The position numbers and the translations under genes were made by a program. Positions 60,778-64,000 of a stretch of DNA of 64,000 nt are shown here, piece after piece (the first letter of the stretch is position 1; each line of letters opens with the position of its first letter). The DNA is from Bog-473 sp963755495. Lineage in GTDB: Bacteria > Actinomycetota > Acidimicrobiia > Acidimicrobiales > RAAP-2. The notes under the pieces were generated by a model. That model worked only from the letters and a program-made list of their open reading frames with translations, had not been told where the DNA came from and did no database searches. Location: positions 62,001-126,000 of the forward strand of contig CAVWJS010000003.1 of the NCBI GenBank assembly GCA_963755495.1, written 5' to 3'.

Positions 60778-62731
60778 TCACGTTGGTTCATGGTACGTAG
60801 TGCCGCGCTTGTCCCGTGTAGCTGCCTTGCCCTCAACGGCGCTTGGCGGCACAACGCTGTCTCGTGGATCCTGCAGCGGCATGGCAACACGGGCCACCAC
60901 CAGGTCGGTACGGGTACGCAGCGCAGACGAAAGGACGTGGTCGATCTGGTTATGCAGTATGCGGTAACGGAAACGGTCGGGTATGACGACGGGGATCAGG
61001 ACCACAATCTGTTGGTCGCTGCGCCCTCGCAATTCGTCGATGAACGCGACAATGGGCTCGACCACCGACGAGTATTCGGTATGAAGGATCCGGAGTGGTA
61101 CGCCGGGGTCCCATTGCGTCCATTCCTGCTCCAACGTCTGTGTGGCATCCTGCCCGTCGTCGCCCTGGTCGATCACGACGGAGACCGCCATCACCTCTTG
61201 ACCGAGAGACAGTGCTTCGGAGATGGCGTAGCGGGACAGCCGGGACACGCTGGTTATCGGAACAATCACGAGTGTTCGCTTGCCGGTGGGTTTTTCGGGC
61301 ACGGTACCCACACCGAGCTCAATGCCGGCGCGCTTGTAGTACGCATGGATGCGGGTGAAGAGGAAAACGAACGTCGGGACGGCCACCACCACCACCCATG
61401 CGCCCTGGGCGAACTTCGATACGAGGAAGATGATGGTGGCCAGCGCGGTGACCACTGCGCCGAAGCCATTTATCGAAGCGCGTTGGGACCACCGCGGCGG
61501 ACGGGTCCGCCACCAGTGGACGACCAATCCGGCTTGGCAGAGGGTGAAGCCGGTGAAGACGCCGATGGCGAACAACGGGATCATCTCGTTAGTGTTCCCC
61601 CCGACGGCGATCAGTAGTCCGGCGGACAAGGCCGCCAGCACCCATATGCCGTTGGCGAAGACCTGCCGATCGCCGCGCAGCGAAAAGAGATGAGGCAGAT
61701 AGTTGTCGCGCGCCAACAGGCTGGCCAGGATCGGTAGGCCTCCGAAAGAGGTGTTCGCCGCCAGTGCCAGGACGATGGTGATAGTGAGGGAGACGATGTA
61801 ATACGCCCAATGGCGACCGACCGCTTCGCCCATGATCTGGCTGAGGACGGTCTGGTTCGATCGTGGGCCAATTTGCCAGCGGCGGGCCAAAACTGCCAGG
61901 CCCAGCAGCATGAGGCCAAGAATGACCCCGAGCATGAGCTCGGTGCGTTTGGCCCGAACCACCCGGGGTTCCTTGAAGAGGGGCACTCCGTTGGCGATGG
62001 CCTCGACCCCTGTCGAGCGCGCTGCACCCCGAGGAGAACGCCTTAAGGATCAGCAGCAGGCTGACCGCCTGCAGACCGTGGGTGCTCAGAAGCGAATGAC
62101 CAGGTTGGGGAACGTGGTGCGCGAGAGGGTGGATCAACCCGACGGCGATGATGGCCAGCAGGCCGAAGATGAAGAGCATCGTTGGCAGGAGAAATGCGCG
62201 CGCCGCCTCGCCGAGCCCGCGCAGATTCATGAGGGTGATGAGGGCGAGGAACCCGAGGCATAGCGGAACTGTCGCCGAAGCCAGGCTCGGAAAAGCCGAA
62301 GTCAATGCTCCGACTCCGGCTGCGATGGAGACCGCAACGGTGAGCGTGTAGTCCACGATCAATGACGCACCGGCGACCAGGCTGGCCCGAGGGCCAAGGT
62401 TGGCCCGGGACACCGCATAGGCGCCACCCCCTCCCGGATAGGCGTCGATGACCTGTCGGTAGGAGAAGACAAGGATTGCCAACAGGACCACGATGGCCAC
62501 GGTTATCGGCAGGACGATGTGAAGGGCTCCGCCTCCGGCCACCGCCAGTACGACAATGATCGCTTCGGGGCCATAGGCCACCGAAGTCAGAGCATCGAGC
62601 GATAGCGCCGAGAGGCCCTCGACCGGAGTGATCTGCTCTTTGGACGCCTCGCTGGATCTCAGCGGCCTCCCGATGAGCACATTCCAGGCAGATCGACCAG
62701 GCGTTTCACGACTCTCCTTTCGAACCTGCAC
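60778..62731 (-). pseudogene. KimA/APC-family potassium transporter-like protein, one frameshift
   Basis: About 650 residues when mended. N-terminal frame: VEGLSALSLDALTSVAYGPE, FSYRQVIDAYPGGGGAYAVS, RANLGPRASLVAGASLIVDY, TSAFPSLASATVPL. After an extra G near 62017 the next frame continues GVEAIANGVPLFKEPRVVRA, ANTSFGGLPILASLLARDNY, LPHLFSLRGDRQVFANGIWV and a cytoplasmic C-terminal domain (ELGVGTVPEKPTGKRTLVIV, RILHNQIDHVLSSALRTRTD). These features match the APC-superfamily proteins that include KimA (YdaO), a high-affinity K+/H+ symporter in Firmicutes inhibited by c-di-AMP; an amino acid permease is the alternative. The start is uncertain (GTG at 62731 used). With kdp genes on the left and a kdpC remnant on the right, a K+ role is likely. 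Confidence 0.75.
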
Positions 62732-63125
62732 GCCTGCATCGTAAGGGACCCAAGATGAACGCTCTCGGACTTGAAGGAGGTACTGCAATATCAGGCTCCG
62801 AGAGGAGGAGACCTCCTTCCTGTCGCCACCGCTCGGGTTGCAGCTCTCGTCGGCGTTCTCGAGTAAGAACGGAGTAAGACACGTGACGTGACCGCCTCAG
62901 GGGAGGGCACGCCAACGGAAGCCCCTTTGCTTGAAGCGACGGTCTGGAATGTCGGGTCTTTTGGAGATCCTGGAAGCTCGTGGTGGTCGAGGGGGCCTCC
63001 CTCGGCCGGCCCACCAAACCAAAGTACCGGTAGGGCTCTCATCATTGTCTGAGCCGACACGGTTCACATCTCGTTAATACGGATTGGCGGCTATTAATTT
63101 CGCGTTGATACGCCCGGTATCACAG
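62732..63125. other. Long leader region of the KimA-like gene
   Basis: About 390 bases without a gene. On the transcript of the KimA-like gene, CTCTCGGA (62797-62804) and TCCGAGAG (62762-62769) form a perfect 8-bp stem around 27 bases, preceded by other GGAGG/CCTCC complementarities. It may be a structured leader. I did not find the conserved elements of the ydaO (c-di-AMP) riboswitch. Confidence 0.4.
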
Positions 63126-63284
63126 TTAGCAATATGGCTGACTTTGTCCAAGGCGACTGGACTGTTCGACGTGCTTTCCCACCTGATCCACCGGGAACCT
63201 CAAGATGCTCAGTTGGGATTCCTCGGCTCGACGCAGATCGACGTGCTCTGGCCCAACAAGGCAGTCGCCCACCCGGGGAGGTGA
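63126..63284 (+). pseudogene. C-terminal fragment of a second kdpC
   Basis: The translation LSKATGLFDVLSHLIHREPQ then DAQLGFLGSTQIDVLWPNKA matches, position by position, the end of the intact KdpC in this window (VSKATGLSASVLTHLINQET, GAELGFLGSSYIDVLQLNEA). About 50 residues remain of about 212; nothing of kdpC is seen upstream. The TGA stop overlaps the GTG of the OB-fold gene (GTGA), as in the intact operon. So this is the right end of a second kdp operon or a partial duplication. Confidence 0.7.
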
Positions 63285-63565
63285 ACTCCACCCCGATCTC
63301 CATGCTGGTCCCGCGAGCGCATTCCACGCTGCGGGGACGAATTGTCACGGCTGCCCTTCACTTGTGGCCAGCGACCTCATACAAGGTTGAGCTGACCGAT
63401 GGGACGGGAACTGTATTCCTCCGCTTCGTGGGGCGAAAGTCCCTCCCCGGTTTTGAACCTGGCCGCTGGCTCAGCGTGGAAGGTACGCCAGCCGAGATCT
63501 TGGGACAACTGGTAATCCTCAACCCGAGCTATTCCTTCCCTTCTGACGACCCTCACGCAATCTGA
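63281..63565 (+). CDS. OB-fold protein, paralogue of the kdp-operon protein
   Basis: 94 aa from the GTG at 63281 (GGGGAG just before). One OB-fold: LRGRIVTAALHLWPATSYKV, ELTDGTGTVFLRFVGRKSLP, GFEPGRWLSVEGTPAEILGQ, LVILNPSYSF. It closely follows the protein at 46491-46781 (shared V-E-L-x-D-G-T-G-T-x-x-L-R-F-x-G-R and L-x-V-E-G-T-P). It is coupled to the kdpC fragment. Still intact although its operon partner is broken, which hints that it has its own use. Function unknown. Confidence 0.75.
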   Translation: MNSTPISMLVPRAHSTLRGRIVTAALHLWPATSYKVELTDGTGTVFLRFVGRKSLPGFEPGRWLSVEGTPAEILGQLVILNPSYSFPSDDPHAI

Positions 63566-63677
63566 ATGTGTGCAACGTCGGGGGAAGCGGACCGAGTGCC
63601 CCAAAATCCGCGAGCCACATCACGTAGGACTGCCACCGAACAGTCGCCGGGTAGTCGGGAAGTTCTCAGTGGGGCAA

Positions 63678-63980
63678 CTAATCCTGGGTTGCAACCGTCA
63701 GCTCAAAGGCATAGGCGTCAGCATCCGGCACGTCGTCTTCGGTTGAACCCACACGGAGACCGAGACCAGGGCCTTCGTTGGTCATTTGATGCCATTCGAT
63801 TCCCACCAGTCGGCCATGGACTGTCATGTGTGCCCCAGGCCACATCTCGACGACGTGCAGCCGTCCATCCCGGCCGTGTGCCACCCCCAACACACAGTCC
63901 TCGCCAACCGCCAGCTTTGCCCAGCGGGTCCGGTTGTCGAGGTGTTCAACATCATCTAACCAAATCTTCGCCTTCGGCAT
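63678..63980 (-). CDS. Small uncharacterised soluble protein
   Basis: 100 aa, MPKAKIWLDDVEHLDNRTRW at the start, with AKLAVGEDCVLGVAHGRDGR, WPGAHMTVHGRLVGIEWHQM and a C-terminal ADAYAFELTVATQD. Mostly beta-strand pattern, Trp/His-rich; no domain recognised. The ATG at 63980 lies 20 bases from the window end, so upstream signals cannot be judged. Confidence 0.5.
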   Translation of the reverse strand: MPKAKIWLDDVEHLDNRTRWAKLAVGEDCVLGVAHGRDGRLHVVEMWPGAHMTVHGRLVGIEWHQMTNEGPGLGLRVGSTEDDVPDADAYAFELTVATQD

Positions 63981-64000
63981 TAGGACAAGGCTACCTAGGA

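Noticed and set aside
62732..63125. ydaO-type c-di-AMP riboswitch before the KimA-like gene
   Set aside because: The conserved elements of that riboswitch were not found; only generic hairpins are present.

Overview
The window looks like chromosomal DNA of a high-GC actinobacterium, possibly of the class Acidimicrobiia. The signs are many GTG starts, apparently leaderless genes, a mycothiol-dependent maleylpyruvate isomerase-type protein, a STAS-GAF-ANTAR regulator and an actinobacterial kdp operon. The phylum is fairly safe; the class is a guess. No rRNA, tRNA or CRISPR array was seen.

Layout. 1-4.3 kb: sugar porter (cut by the window edge), aldo/keto reductase, drug efflux MFS and its divergent TetR regulator. 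4.3-8.4 kb: small membrane proteins, a cytochrome b561-like membrane protein, a cell-wall amidase lacking one zinc ligand, and remnants of VIT and DedA genes. 8.5-17 kb: a flavin/heme electron-transfer module comprising a ferric-reductase-like flavoprotein, exported FMN-binding protein, ApbE flavin transferase, histidine kinase, NuoF-like protein, ferredoxin remnant and large cytochrome b. 17-19 kb: a broken ABC ATPase with a cNMP domain, and a STAS-GAF-ANTAR regulator with a coupled small partner. 19.7-22.2, 39.5-41.9 and 42.4-44.8 kb: three large FtsX/MacB-type permeases, none beside an intact ATPase. 22.3-26.2 and 33.8-39.3 kb: catabolic genes (aldehyde dehydrogenase, acyl-CoA dehydrogenase, amidohydrolases, alpha/beta hydrolases, MaoC hydratase, maleylpyruvate isomerase family, TetR). 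26.9-28.2 kb: a decayed IS3-family element with intact ends. 28.3-33.1 kb: a giant membrane HD-GYP protein carrying about nine Ig-like repeats. 45.4-56.6 kb: a potassium locus (kdpFABC, OB-fold protein, response regulator, KdpD-like sensor without kinase, DUF2254 protein, universal stress protein, PH-domain protein). 56.7-59.8 kb: an ABC transporter with a two-domain permease. 60.8-63.6 kb: a KimA-like potassium transporter next to a kdpC fragment with a second OB-fold gene.

Two themes stand out. First, many otherwise conserved genes are split by single-base shifts, often in runs of G, C or T: kdpA, kdpB, the KdpE-like regulator, KdpD-like sensor, DUF2254, KimA-like, ferric reductase, HD-GYP protein, PH protein and others. 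This looks more like indel error in the assembly than decay, although some genes (DedA, a hydrolase, VIT, ferredoxin, an N-acyl amino acid deacylase start) carry real deletions. Second, two functional modules can be read: an electron route from NAD(P)H through flavin and heme proteins to an exported, ApbE-flavinylated carrier, and a potassium-homeostasis region in which kdpC is twice translationally coupled to an OB-fold gene.
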